From NCBI RefSeq assembly GCF_017303055.1, contig NZ_JAEKJT010000001.1, positions 496,001-560,000 of the forward strand: a stretch of DNA of 64,000 nt, written 5' to 3'. Source of the stretch: Halomonas litopenaei. GTDB taxonomy: Bacteria; Pseudomonadota; Gammaproteobacteria; Pseudomonadales; Halomonadaceae. The position numbers and the translations under genes are program-made. Below are positions 45,901-53,809 of the stretch, one piece after another. Position 1 is the stretch's first letter. Every line of letters begins with the position of its first letter. Under the pieces are notes generated by a model, which worked only from the letters and a program-made list of their open reading frames with translations, was not told the origin of the DNA and made no database searches.

Positions 45901-46818
45901 GAGGATCCCCGCTATCAGCGGCTGGCAGACTACGCCGGCGCCAATTGCGAGTACTGGGCGGGGCGCATTCGTCAGGCCTATGACCACCTCGAGGAACTGG
46001 ATCCGCTCAATAACCCGATGATGATCGAGTGGCTGCCGTTCTCCGATCATCCTCAGGTGGCGGCGGCCTGCTTCCAGGGCTGGACGCTGTGCCTGCGGGG
46101 TGACTATCAGCGGGCTGAGCGACACGTGGAATCGGCGATCCGACTGGCGGAAGAGATTCATCACCCCGGTAGCCTGGCGATGGCACTGATGTACGCCGCC
46201 GCCTTGTACCGCCAGCTGGGCCATGTGCACGAGGCCGCCCATCGCGCGCAGCGCGCGTTCGAGTTGACCGGAAGCTCCGATCTGCACCTGTGGCAGGTGT
46301 CCTCGCGGGCGGTGGTTGGCTGGCAGCGTGCGCTGGCGGGCAGCCGTGACGGCCTGCAACAGCTTCAGGCCGCCCACGAGGAACTGGCCGAGATCACAGG
46401 GCGAGATCCCTGCCAGCGTCCCAACTTCTGGTATGTGGACGCCTGCCTGGCCATGGGGGAACTGGAACAGGCCGAGGACTATCTCGACCAGTGCCTGCTG
46501 CTGGCCAGAGAGCGCGCGACCCTGTTTGTTCCCGAGCTGGCCATTCAGTTGGCGCGGGTGAGGCGCCAGATCGGCCGTGATCTCGACTCGGTGCGCACCT
46601 TGGCCGAGCTGGCGAGACAGCAGGCCAAGCGCGACGGCAACCTGCATCAGCAGCTATGTGCGCTGGAACTCTGGTTGAGCCACGTCGACGGCAATGACGA
46701 TGCCGCCCACGATGAGTTCCGTCAGCTGTTGGCCCAGGTCTCGCTGAGCGATGCCCCGGTGCTGATTCGCTGGCGCGCCTTGCTGGATCGGCGAGTATCG
46801 CAGACTAGCGGAGCCTGA
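42907..46818 (+). CDS. Giant multidomain regulator: winged helix-BTAD-degenerate cyclase domain-ATPase-TPR
   Basis: The 1303-residue protein begins with an OmpR-type winged helix (residues 17-90: ALLVYLLLHQQPVNRATLAE, LLWPDQGLSSGRTNLRHALH) and a helical BTAD repeat domain (about 115-250). Residues 277-460 look like a class III cyclase domain (EHRQLSVMAIRLS, GLACFGTHGPAHQLAEL, IELAAGLNSGQVVYLP, EGSELVISQEASQHM), but the metal-binding Asp of the usual FCDLVGS start and the GDG motif are gone. An ATPase follows (Walker A VLVKGPSGLGKSALLVGF, about 500; Walker B PLVLMIDDLQWVDEPS, about 621). The last 450 residues are TPR-like helices. This plan resembles LuxR/AfsR-type sensory ATPases, with DNA binding at the N-terminus. 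The signal and target genes are unknown. A terminator follows. Confidence 0.85.
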   Translation: MRDAQHDASQIIDQDHLALFGHFSLSLGDDVLVQFSYDKVKALLVYLLLHQQPVNRATLAELLWPDQGLSSGRTNLRHALHCLRQSLGDEADKVLTVSRQTIAFQLPSQWGFDVHGLQRLLEGKRDIDTLKTILELYRGDLVEELQLPACPDFQRWLIQVRNEWRQRVIRFAEDVLDQEGEAPDQLLQDLVSRFSGYAPFHERLVRQLAEQGQMAAAHEQYNSFLQLLALSGQQPDPGFLQLAAYWSDSQADSGSLSPKGAFSRTLSVDSPPLSEDEVEHRQLSVMAIRLSLQGDMGSRAETRACLALQIELMRWLEKQCHHLGGFWLPGATGGLGLACFGTHGPAHQLAELVALYEHCRRLLDEECQRHWTGEGSVPTIELAAGLNSGQVVYLPARHLVDPLGQVTQGALNLMSAAEGSELVISQEASQHMPPALDLQPRLFSRLVASDGRVRLRALVLGSNEGGRDAMPPSLVGRENALRMLRDALARAGIGLRQSVLVKGPSGLGKSALLVGFRHLEQSRDATICWQPNTRMSVQEPYGVARQLLRWHLGGELDAEGLSGLVERLGLGELDDNDRQWLEEAMGIRDAQESTLLAKSSEAVEAVVSLLHGLVLELSQDRPLVLMIDDLQWVDEPSFKVLAGLQARLPINCPLLLIASHHGRESLPTRLHWDQQITLGRLDAMQSSRLLTQLARRYRLHLSPRLRGQIIERCDGVPLYLQEICRRLDMDRREGRSVQLDELPHGLLGLLTSRIDQLDVDREVAHVAAVLGRNFRFDFLAECSGWEPDRLGKALEEMRRLEIIEIADGEAGAKQYQFTHQLLHEAAYLSCPRDVRVDMHRRVVQLIEERFPMWISRHPGDFAMHLRRSGHYARGARYFELAAREALKVSANRTALKMADAGLASLRQVERQAEREISLLTVRGQAAFALEGHGSPTAHESFVKARELLTECTTDLEDEDDLEQAFLVKWGLWVGCSQRNAHADAFLLASRLNDLAVRLEDPRYQRLADYAGANCEYWAGRIRQAYDHLEELDPLNNPMMIEWLPFSDHPQVAAACFQGWTLCLRGDYQRAERHVESAIRLAEEIHHPGSLAMALMYAAALYRQLGHVHEAAHRAQRAFELTGSSDLHLWQVSSRAVVGWQRALAGSRDGLQQLQAAHEELAEITGRDPCQRPNFWYVDACLAMGELEQAEDYLDQCLLLARERATLFVPELAIQLARVRRQIGRDLDSVRTLAELARQQAKRDGNLHQQLCALELWLSHVDGNDDAAHDEFRQLLAQVSLSDAPVLIRWRALLDRRVSQTSGA

Positions 46819-46906
46819 TCTGCCCATCACGAGCGTTAGTGTTCTGGAGGGCCGTGACGCTTTTTTCGAAACGTCTCAAGGGCCCCAGTAGCAGGGCCCA
46901 GTGGCC

Positions 46907-46938
46907 AAGACCCCGACAGGCTAACCTGTTGGGGTCTT
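46907..46938. terminator. Bidirectional hairpin between convergent genes
   Basis: Fourteen-base arms (AAGACCCCGACAGG at 46907-46920 and CCTGTTGGGGTCTT at 46925-46938), with one G-T pair, enclose CTAA. It sits between the large regulator and the convergent ykgJ gene. T-runs are short on both sides. Confidence 0.65.
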
Positions 46939-46992
46939 GTCGTCATAGAGCAGGGCGTGAGTCGTCCTGTAGTGTGGCGGAGGGGGTGCTGC

Positions 46993-47322
46993 TCACGTCA
47001 TCTGCTCCAGAGCCGTGATGCGATCAAGCGCTTCATCGCGATGGGTTCCGCAGAGGTCGGCATCGAAGTCGAAGCGTGCGCATACCGCCGGGCGTTCGGA
47101 CGAGCCAAACAGCTTGCACAGGTGATCGCTGTCGAGCTGGACGCAGCGCACGCCGGCCGGCTTTCCCTCAGGCATGCCCGGTATCGGCGAGCTGATCGAC
47201 GGGGCGATGCAACAGGCGCCACACCCCGGCCGGCAGCCGAGGTGGCTAGACGCCTGGGCGTCTGTCGCTGGTGATGCCGCCGCGTCGACGGCAATCAGCT
47301 TGTCCGTGGTCATCATCGTCAT
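46993..47322 (-). CDS. YkgJ-family cysteine cluster protein
   Basis: The 109-residue protein has the YkgJ/UPF0153 cysteine pattern: CRPGCGACCIAPSISSPIPG near residue 30, then VRCVQLDSDHLCKLFG and PAVCARFDFDADLCG, likely to bind zinc or a metal cluster. It is the last of four minus-strand genes, 2 bp after queD, and so probably co-transcribed with the preQ0 genes. The family's role is unknown; association with the queuosine operon is noteworthy but may be incidental. Confidence 0.88.
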   Translation of the reverse strand: MTMMTTDKLIAVDAAASPATDAQASSHLGCRPGCGACCIAPSISSPIPGMPEGKPAGVRCVQLDSDHLCKLFGSSERPAVCARFDFDADLCGTHRDEALDRITALEQMT

Positions 47323-47324
47323 GA

Positions 47325-48164
47325 TCAGTGGGGGGCCTGGGCCGTGGCGGTGGCACCCTTGTCCACGCCCTCGTAGGCGCGCACCCAGGTATCAATACTC
47401 GTGTCCCGTGCAATGTGTTCGGCCAGCCACATGGCGATTCGCTCGACGGTGGTCGCGCCAGGCAGGCAGCGGCAGCGTTCCCGGGGCAGCCGCAGCTGGA
47501 AGCGCCCCTGGGGTGCCTGATAGGCGCTGACCAGGGCGTCACCTTCTACGCAGACCAGGTCATGCTCGTCCACCAGGTAGCTGTCATCCAGCCAGCGTGC
47601 ATAGTGCTCCTCAAGTCCAGGCTGGCGACTGCCGCGCTGGATGATCTCGAGCCGCGAACGATGGCCGTGGGCAATACGCTGACAGTTCCCGGCGTGGCGC
47701 CTGAGGCCGTGGCTGTAGGTATAGGCCGCGCCGTCAATTGACTCGTCGCTCAGGCATAGCTCGATGTGCTCGACCCGCTCTGGCGGATGGCGCAGCAGTT
47801 GGCGCGACAGATGCTCGGCCATGGCAGCCTGGGTGATTCGTGGCCAGGGCAACAGGGTAAACGCCTGTCGCGGGCCGCGGACTTCCATGGGGTAGGGCGA
47901 TGAGGTACGCACACACAGCCCCTCACGGCACTCACTGACCTCTACCCCGGGAGCTTGCGTAGGCACCAGCAGTGTATGGTCGGCACCGCCATCAAGGCGT
48001 GACTTGATCCATGGCTTGACCTCGCCGAAGTCAAACAGCATGCCATCCTCACCTAATTCACCGTCGAGGGTGGCATCCACTTGCCAGCTGGCCCCGATCA
48101 GACCACGGTCCGGGCACCACAGCGACACGTCGAGGTGCGTCAGTCGTCGTACAAAGAGTGCCAT
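47325..48164 (-). CDS. queD: QueD-like 6-carboxytetrahydropterin synthase, double-domain
   Basis: QueD converts 7,8-dihydroneopterin triphosphate to 6-carboxytetrahydropterin in preQ0 synthesis. At 279 residues this protein is about twice the E. coli size and reads as two PTPS modules. The zinc/catalytic motif CxxxHGH appears only in the second half (SHGLRRHAGNCQRIAHGHRS). The DF-x-x-(L/V)K and Asp-His motif is clear in the first half (FDFGEVKPWIKSRLDGGADH) and only a weak form (WLDDSYLVDEHDLV) is in the second. The C-terminal ATTVERIAMWLAEHIA matches the end of the PTPS fold. Its ATG overlaps the queE stop. The two modules seem to share one active-site set. Confidence 0.85.
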   Translation of the reverse strand: MALFVRRLTHLDVSLWCPDRGLIGASWQVDATLDGELGEDGMLFDFGEVKPWIKSRLDGGADHTLLVPTQAPGVEVSECREGLCVRTSSPYPMEVRGPRQAFTLLPWPRITQAAMAEHLSRQLLRHPPERVEHIELCLSDESIDGAAYTYSHGLRRHAGNCQRIAHGHRSRLEIIQRGSRQPGLEEHYARWLDDSYLVDEHDLVCVEGDALVSAYQAPQGRFQLRLPRERCRCLPGATTVERIAMWLAEHIARDTSIDTWVRAYEGVDKGATATAQAPH

Positions 48165-48811
48165 CAGTCGATTCCTGCGATCTTGTGGGTTTGCAGCGAC
48201 AGCCGCCAGCGTGGATGAGCCATGCAGTGGGCGACGGTGGCTTGCAGTGGCGTGGTAGGCGCATCGCTGGCGACCAGCGAGGTGTCCATTGGCTGCAGCA
48301 GAAAGTGATCGAACTGCATCGCTTCAAAGGCCTCCGGCGGCGCCTCGGCCTGGGGAAAGACCAGCTTCAGCTCGTCACCATGGCGCTGCGCCAGCGGGGC
48401 GGCGCCCTTGGGACTGACGCACAGCCAGTCGATGCCCTCCGGGGCCGGAAGTGTGCCGTTGGTTTCGACGCCGATCTCGAAGCCCGCCCTGTGCATGGCC
48501 TCGATCAGCGGTGTGTCGAGCTGCAGCAAGGGCTCCCCTCCGGTAAACACCACGTAGGGAATGACTCGGGAATCGCTGTGGGGCCAGAGTGAGGCGAGGT
48601 GAGCGGTCAGCGCCTCTGCAGTGGAAAATTTCCCACCGTTCTGACCGTCCGTGCCGACGAAATCGGTATCGCAGAAGTGGCACTGTGCGCTCGCGCGGTC
48701 CTGCTCACGACCGGACCACAGGTTGCAGCCAGTAAAGCGACAGAACACGCTAGCCCGCCCGGCCTGTACGCCTTCGCCCTGCAAGGTATAGAAGGCTTCC
48801 TTGACGCTATA
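48164..48811 (-). CDS. queE: 7-carboxy-7-deazaguanine synthase
   Basis: QueE is a radical-SAM enzyme that rearranges 6-carboxytetrahydropterin to 7-carboxy-7-deazaguanine. The 215-residue protein begins [20 protein letters not shown]. It has the extended cluster motif C-x14-C-x2-C: C of [15 protein letters not shown], then [25 protein letters not shown] binds SAM. The C-terminal [17 protein letters not shown] is typical. A longer frame exists to 48862, but ATG 48811, overlapping the queC stop, gives the family N-terminus. Order queC-queE-queD follows the minus strand and is translationally coupled. Confidence 0.93.
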   Translation of the reverse strand, partial: YSVKEAFYTLQGEGVQAGRASVFCRFTGCNLWSGREQDRASAQCHFCDTDFVGTDGQNGGKFSTAEALTAHLASLWPHSDSRVIPYVVFTGGEPLLQLDTPLIEAMHRAGFEIGVETNGTLPAPEGIDWLCVSPKGAAPLAQRHGDELKLVFPQAEAPPEAFEAMQFDHFLLQPMDTSLVASDAPTTPLQATVAHCMAHPRWRLSLQTHKIAGID

Positions 48812-49523
48812 CATCCTGCGTGGCTCCAACCGCCGGTTGGGCGTCTTCTGCTGCAGCAGCATAGGCTAGTGGATCCGTGACGCCCTGGGCCGCGAAGGCG
48901 GCGAGGCGCTCACGGCAGCTGCCACAGCGGCCACAGGCCAGTGGGCGTCCCTCGTAGCAGGTCCATGTGTGGCGGTAGTCCAGGCCCATGGCAAGCCCAT
49001 CGGCGAGGATGTCGCTCTTGCTGGCATTGAGGTAGGGCGCATGTATGGCCACCGGGGAGAAGTTGGCGATGGCGGCCACGTCGTTCATCTTGTGCACGAA
49101 TTCCGGGCGACAGTCGGGGTAGAGCACGTGATCACCACCATGAGCCCCGTAATCCACGCGGCTGGCGCCAATATTCACCGCCTTGGCGATGGCCAGTGAA
49201 AGCAGCACCATATTGCGGTTCGGGACCACCGTGGCACTCAGGTTGTCCTCGGCGTAGTCCCCGTCGGGCATGGCGCGGGCTGCATTGGTCAAGGCGGAGT
49301 TGTCGATCAAGCCGTGGATGGCGGTGATGTCGACCACTTGATGGGGAATCTTCAGTTCCTGGCACACCTGCCGCGCCACCTCGAGCTCACGGGCGTGACG
49401 CTGCCCGTAGTCGAAGGACAGGGCATGTACCTTGAGGCCCTCGCGAAGGGCGCGATGAAGAACGGTATAGGAATCCATGCCACCGGAGTAGATCACCACG
49501 GTGGTGGCGGGAGTAGGGCTCAT
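48807..49523 (-). CDS. queC: 7-cyano-7-deazaguanine synthase
   Basis: QueC turns 7-carboxy-7-deazaguanine into preQ0 with ATP and ammonia. The 238-residue protein has the PP-loop motif [20 protein letters not shown] and the zinc-binding cysteines near the C-terminus ([20 protein letters not shown]). [20 protein letters not shown] and [20 protein letters not shown] are typical. The longer frame to 49610 is unlikely; ATG 49523 gives the family N-terminus. It is the first gene of queC-queE-queD-ykgJ. The final bases overlap the queE start. A 17-bp tandem array lies about 100 bp upstream, in the promoter region. Confidence 0.94.
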   Translation of the reverse strand: MSPTPATTVVIYSGGMDSYTVLHRALREGLKVHALSFDYGQRHARELEVARQVCQELKIPHQVVDITAIHGLIDNSALTNAARAMPDGDYAEDNLSATVVPNRNMVLLSLAIAKAVNIGASRVDYGAHGGDHVLYPDCRPEFVHKMNDVAAIANFSPVAIHAPYLNASKSDILADGLAMGLDYRHTWTCYEGRPLACGRCGSCRERLAAFAAQGVTDPLAYAAAAEDAQPAVGATQDV

Positions 49524-49975
49524 GCTGAATATCTCGAGTCGGAGAATTTGGGGGAGGCGACTCGCTGTCGCCAGGGGCCGGGGTCCGGTCCGGCTAGATG
49601 CCATGGGCAATGTCGCTGCCTGACTTGAGTGGCTTAAATGCTTAAGTTGCTTAAGTGCTTAAGTTGCTTAAGTGCTTGGGCGGCTCAAGTGTCAGCGAGA
49701 CACGCCGGCGCTGGAGCAGTCTCTCGCCAGCGCCTGCCTGTGGCGCCGCATAGGGTACCGAAAGGTGGGGTACAAGGCCAGGCACCTTTGATGCCGATCA
49801 TTTGCGCCTCGTCAATATCGCACGTTCCCTGGCATGGCATGCTGCCGGGCCCGCACTGCGGTGTCTGAGCAGCGGCGTTTGAGCTGTAGAAGGAACCAGG
49901 ATGTCCAGCCAGTCTTGGCTAGACATACGCTCCGCCGTGTTGCCTTGACCATTACCCCTGACGAGAATCGCCACC
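49524..49975. other. Divergent spacer between queC and trhP
   Basis: No gene is seen in these 452 bp. It holds the 49625-49692 array and should contain promoters for both operons; no certain -10/-35 pair stands out. Confidence 0.5.
49625..49692. repeat. 17-bp tandem array, four copies
   Basis: Units start at 49625, 49642, 49659 and 49676. The two middle copies are identical (TTAAGTTGCTTAAGTGC). Each unit is itself a near-duplication of an 8-9 bp core TTAAGT(T)GC, so the period is 17 with a half-period. Confidence 0.88.
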
Positions 49976-51334
49976 ATGCATGCCCCTGAACTGCTGTCCC
50001 CGGCCGGCACCTATCGCCATATGCGCTTCGCCTTTGCCTACGGTGCGGATGCGGTCTACGCGGGCCAGCCCCGCTATTCGCTGCGGGTGCGCAACAACGA
50101 CTTTGGCTTGGATAATCTGCTGCGTGGTATCGAACACGCCCGCAGCCGGGGCAAACGCTTTTACGTGGCGTCCAACATCGCCCCGCATAACGCCAAGCTG
50201 CGAACCTACCTCGATGACATGGCGCCGATTGTCGAGGCGTCACCCGACGCGCTGATCATGTCCGATCCAGGCCTGATCATGATGGTGCGGGAGCGCTGGC
50301 CCGAACAGCCCATTCACCTGTCGGTGCAGGCCAACGTGGTCAACCACGCGGCGGCCCGGTTCTGGCAGGCCCAGGGGATATCCCGGATCATCCTGTCACG
50401 GGAGCTGTCCCTCGAGGAAATCGCCGAGATTCGCGCCGAGTGTCCGAGTCTCGACATCGAGACCTTTGTTCACGGGGCGCTGTGCATCGCCTACTCAGGT
50501 CGCTGCCTGTTGTCCGGTTACTTCAATCGTCGAGACCCCAACCAGGGGACCTGCACCAATGCCTGCCGCTGGCAGTACCAGACTCACGCGGCCACCACGG
50601 ATGACTGTGGCGACCTGGTACCCACCAGCGCTCAGCCGTCGGTGTTGATCGAGGACCCGCAGCGCTCGGGGGAGCTGATGCCGGTCCATGAGGACGAGCA
50701 CGGCAGCTACATCATGAACTCCAAGGACTTGCGAGCGGTGCAGCACGTGGCAAGGCTAGTCGAGATGGGCGTCAGCTCGCTGAAGATCGAAGGGCGCACC
50801 AAGTCTCCCTACTACGTTGCCCGCACCGCCCAGGTCTATCGTCGTGCCATCGACGATGCCGTGGCGGGACGGCCGTTCGACAGGCGACTGATGGATGAGC
50901 TCGAGAACCTCGCCAATCGCGGCTATACAGAAGGCTTCTACCGCCGTCACGTACACGACGAGTATCAGAACTACGAGCGCGGGCACTCGATTGGCGTGCA
51001 CCAGCAGTTTGTGGGAGAGGTGCTGGGCATGGAGCGTGAAGGGTGGCTCGAGGTTGCCGTCAAGAACCGCTTCGAAGTCGGGGATGGGGTGGAGTTGATG
51101 CTGCCGACCGGCAATCGGCGCTTTACCCTCAAGGCCATGATGTCGTCCAGCGGTCGTCCCCTGGAGGTGGCGCCTGGCGACGGGCACCGCGTGCGCCTGG
51201 CGTTGGAGGGCGAGTCATTGAGCGCTGCGGCGCGCAGCCAGGAGGCGCTTGGCTTTGGGCTGCTGCTGAGGGATCTTCCCGCTCGACAAGGTGGCGCCGT
51301 ACCTTTACAGGCAGACGTGCAACCCCGATGCTAG
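49976..51334 (+). CDS. trhP: tRNA hydroxylation protein (peptidase U32 family)
   Basis: The 452-residue protein matches E. coli YegQ/TrhP (453 residues), which uses prephenate-derived chemistry to make 5-hydroxyuridine at position 34 of tRNAs. It starts HAPELLSPAGTYRHMRFAFA with YGADAVYAGQPRYSLRVRNN. The U32 signature is ETFVHGALCIAYSGRCLLSG followed by cysteine residues in NQGTCTNACRWQY; these can hold an Fe-S cluster. MNSKDLRAVQHVARLVEMG and LKIEGRTKSPYYVARTAQVY are also typical. Prephenate is made by the pheA/tyrA enzymes elsewhere in the window. The SRPBCC gene follows in another frame. Confidence 0.93.
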   Translation: MHAPELLSPAGTYRHMRFAFAYGADAVYAGQPRYSLRVRNNDFGLDNLLRGIEHARSRGKRFYVASNIAPHNAKLRTYLDDMAPIVEASPDALIMSDPGLIMMVRERWPEQPIHLSVQANVVNHAAARFWQAQGISRIILSRELSLEEIAEIRAECPSLDIETFVHGALCIAYSGRCLLSGYFNRRDPNQGTCTNACRWQYQTHAATTDDCGDLVPTSAQPSVLIEDPQRSGELMPVHEDEHGSYIMNSKDLRAVQHVARLVEMGVSSLKIEGRTKSPYYVARTAQVYRRAIDDAVAGRPFDRRLMDELENLANRGYTEGFYRRHVHDEYQNYERGHSIGVHQQFVGEVLGMEREGWLEVAVKNRFEVGDGVELMLPTGNRRFTLKAMMSSSGRPLEVAPGDGHRVRLALEGESLSAAARSQEALGFGLLLRDLPARQGGAVPLQADVQPRC

Positions 51335-51393
51335 AGCTCAAGTGGCGCCACGGGTTGAGCGGGCGCCGGGACTTTCTGGCTCAGGATGCTGCC

Positions 51394-51804
51394 ATGGCCA
51401 CCATTGAACATAGCGCTGTTCTCGCCGCGCCACCGGAGCGGGTGTTCGCCCTGCTCGAGAACGTCGAGGACTTCGCCGACTACTCCGACCTGATCACCTC
51501 GATCGATGCCTTGGGAGATGATCGTTACCGCTGGCACGTTCACGCGGTGGCGATGGACTGGACCTTCGATGTTCAGGTGACCGAGAAGTCGGCACCGTAC
51601 CGGCTGGCGTGGCAATCGGTCGATGGGGTCAGCAATGAAGGGCGCTATGATCTTGAGCGCGTGGAAGAGGGCACCCGGGTCAGCCTGACCATCGACTATC
51701 GGATCCGCAATCGCCTTCTCGAGAAGGCGGTCAACCGAGCCGCCAAGCCGCTGGTCAGCAAGGTCAGCGCCCAGATCCTCGAGCGTGTCGAGGCTCGCCT
51801 GTGA
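51394..51804 (+). CDS. SRPBCC-family protein (RatA / coenzyme-Q-binding-like)
   Basis: The 136-residue protein has a START-like fold: IEHSAVLAAPPERVFALLEN, VEDFADYSDLITSIDALG, and the C-terminal helix NRAAKPLVSKVSAQILERVE. It resembles RatA/Coq10-type proteins, which bind hydrophobic ligands such as ubiquinone or, for RatA, the 50S subunit. Here there is no smpB or ratB neighbour, so the RatA role is doubtful. AGGA lies 8 bp before ATG 51394. An earlier in-frame ATG (51328) overlaps the trhP end and gives an extra 22 residues. It converges on the HDOD-GGDEF gene with only 2 bp between stops. Confidence 0.75.
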   Translation: MATIEHSAVLAAPPERVFALLENVEDFADYSDLITSIDALGDDRYRWHVHAVAMDWTFDVQVTEKSAPYRLAWQSVDGVSNEGRYDLERVEEGTRVSLTIDYRIRNRLLEKAVNRAAKPLVSKVSAQILERVEARL

Positions 51805-51806
51805 CG

Positions 51807-53315
51807 TCAGATCTGTTCCTCGACCCCCTGGTCGCTGGCCTCGCTGTCGTGCTGGATGCGGGCGCGCCCTGACGCCTTGGCACCGTACATCTGCTTGTCG
51901 GCTGCGGCGATCAGAGCCGCTGCATCGGTGCGCGGCATCTCGGGTAGCCACTGCGCCACGCCGATCGATGCGGTGACCTGCAGCGGCCGCTGTTCCACGC
52001 TGGCCATCGGTTGTCGGGCCAGCCATTGCTCGATGCGTCGTGCGACCTCAAGTGCGCCGGACGCTGGCGTGCCTGCGAGGGCGATCACGAACTCTTCGCC
52101 TCCGTAGCGCGCGGCTAGGTCGTTGGCCCTGACGGCATCGCGCAGCGTGGCGGCTACGTTGACCAGCACGATATCGCCGATGCGGTGGCCATACTGGTCA
52201 TTCAGCTGCTTGAAGTGATCAAGATCGATAAACAGAAGCGACAGCGGACGACTCGTGGAGTAGGCCTCATGCAGCATGGTGCCGAGGCGTTGCTCCAGGG
52301 CGGCACGGTTGGCAAGTCCCGTCAGCGCATCCGTGGTCGCCTTTACGTCCAGGGCCTCGTTGTCACGCTTGAGCGCGGTCAGCTGGGTTTCACGATGATG
52401 CAGCTGTTCGACCAGGTGGAGCGTCAGTCCATGCAGCTGCTGCTTCCCGGCGAGCAGCAGGCGTTCAATGTCCTCTTCTGGTGACAACAGTGCGGCCAGG
52501 AAGCCGGGGAGGGTGCCCATGGCGTCGTCGAGCTGGCGGGTCAGCACCAGCTGCGTCTCATCGGCCAGGCCCGTGGTCAGCCTGAACCGGTGCAGACTGG
52601 CATCGATCGCCGCGCTATCGCCTGCCAGGCAATGACGGGATAGGTCATTGGCCAGGCGCAGGCAGCAGACGTCCAGCCAATGGGTCGTCATCTCGTTATC
52701 GACATCTTCCTCGAGCCTTGCCAGCACGGCGTGGGGCAGCTGCCAGCGTTCGACCAGCCAGCGTGAAGCCTGCTCGCGGGTGCAGCCCAATGCCGCGCGC
52801 TCGATGGACTGGCGCTGGCCCTTGTCGTCGGCCTCGGCGATCAGCGCAAAATAGCCAGGATCGACCCCGTGCAGAACCAGCACCCCGATGTCCTGAAGCA
52901 GTGCCTGGGTGGTCAGTTCCGTGACATGTTCCGGCCGCAGCACTGTGGCAATGGCTCGGGTAAGGTGGGTCGTTGCCAGGGTCTGGCGCCAGTAGTCCTT
53001 CAAGGGGCCGCGGACGGCGTCACGAACCAGCGTGAAGCCGAGCAGGGCGGTCAGGGTGCCATCGATACCCAGTCGCGCGACGGCGTCGGCATGACAGCTC
53101 AGCGGTTTGCCGCCCCGGCGGTAGTACGGGCAGTTGGCCAGCTTGAGCAGCTGCAGGCACAGGGCCGGGTCCTTGGCGACAAGCTCGACAAAATCTGTCA
53201 GTGGGGCGTCATGATCGTTGGCCAATGTCAGCAGTTCACCCACGACGGAAGGGAGCGACGGCAGTCGCTGTGCAGTTTCAAGTCGTGCTTCGATATCCGG
53301 AGAAAGCATGCTCAC
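51807..53315 (-). CDS. HDOD-GGDEF signalling protein (probable diguanylate cyclase)
   Basis: The 502-residue protein has an N-terminal HDOD domain (residues 14-215: QRLPSLPSVVGELLTLANDH, LSCHADAVARLGIDGTLTAL) and a C-terminal GGDEF domain from about residue 330. The active site is GGEEF in DLAARYGGEEFVIALAG, an active form of the motif. An inhibitory site RxxD (RAND) sits five residues before it, so c-di-GMP feedback control is expected. There is no membrane segment, so it senses a cytoplasmic cue. Starts at 53315 or at the Met two codons later. It converges with the SRPBCC gene. Confidence 0.92.
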   Translation of the reverse strand: MSMLSPDIEARLETAQRLPSLPSVVGELLTLANDHDAPLTDFVELVAKDPALCLQLLKLANCPYYRRGGKPLSCHADAVARLGIDGTLTALLGFTLVRDAVRGPLKDYWRQTLATTHLTRAIATVLRPEHVTELTTQALLQDIGVLVLHGVDPGYFALIAEADDKGQRQSIERAALGCTREQASRWLVERWQLPHAVLARLEEDVDNEMTTHWLDVCCLRLANDLSRHCLAGDSAAIDASLHRFRLTTGLADETQLVLTRQLDDAMGTLPGFLAALLSPEEDIERLLLAGKQQLHGLTLHLVEQLHHRETQLTALKRDNEALDVKATTDALTGLANRAALEQRLGTMLHEAYSTSRPLSLLFIDLDHFKQLNDQYGHRIGDIVLVNVAATLRDAVRANDLAARYGGEEFVIALAGTPASGALEVARRIEQWLARQPMASVEQRPLQVTASIGVAQWLPEMPRTDAAALIAAADKQMYGAKASGRARIQHDSEASDQGVEEQI

Positions 53316-53477
53316 AGGGGCGCCGAGTCAAGTTCGTTGAAGGGGATAGTGCTACCCAGGCATGCCCCTTCTGCGGGAGCAGTGCCTAGGGGATGGATGA
53401 CAGATGATGGCGGTTCCATGACCGCCATCGCGTTCCCGCTGGCCGCTACCAAGGCCGAATGCCGCGGATGATGAGCG

Positions 53478-53714
53478 TCACGGCTTGCGTAGCGACGCAT
53501 TCAGGTGATCGACGACCTCGGCCCAGTCCGCGTCCGCCTCGATGGCTTCGCGCAGGAACTCGGCTTGGCCTTCGTTCCAGCAGGCGGCATCCGGTAGCTC
53601 GACATCCTCGGGGATGGGCGCGTTGCGGTCGATGAAGCGCTTGATCGCCTCGGGTTCCGATGCCAGTCCCAGCTGTTCGAACAATTCACTGAACGGGTGA
53701 TCCGGGTGTTCCAT
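53478..53714 (-). CDS. DUF2789 small acidic protein
   Basis: The 78-residue protein (HPFSELFEQLGLASEPEAIK, FIDRNAPIPEDVELPDAACW, then NEGQAEFLREAIEADADWAE) matches the DUF2789 family, found mainly in gammaproteobacteria, with no known function. It is acidic and probably all-helical, with a conserved Trp-Asn-x-x-Gln segment. ATG 53714 has GGAGAC before it. It stands between the HDOD-GGDEF and asparaginase genes on the same strand, with 160- and 95-bp gaps. Confidence 0.85.
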   Translation of the reverse strand: MEHPDHPFSELFEQLGLASEPEAIKRFIDRNAPIPEDVELPDAACWNEGQAEFLREAIEADADWAEVVDHLNASLRKP

Positions 53715-53809
53715 GGACGTCTCCTCATCCTCACGGTTCTCCCTAACCTTACTCCATCGTTCTCGTTGGGGAAGACCATGAGCACAAAAAAGTTGTCACG
53801 GTCTGCCCT

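Noticed and set aside
51328..51393. An earlier ATG for the SRPBCC gene overlapping the end of trhP
   Set aside because: It adds 22 residues not seen in this fold and has a poorer ribosome binding site than ATG 51394, though it is not fully excluded.
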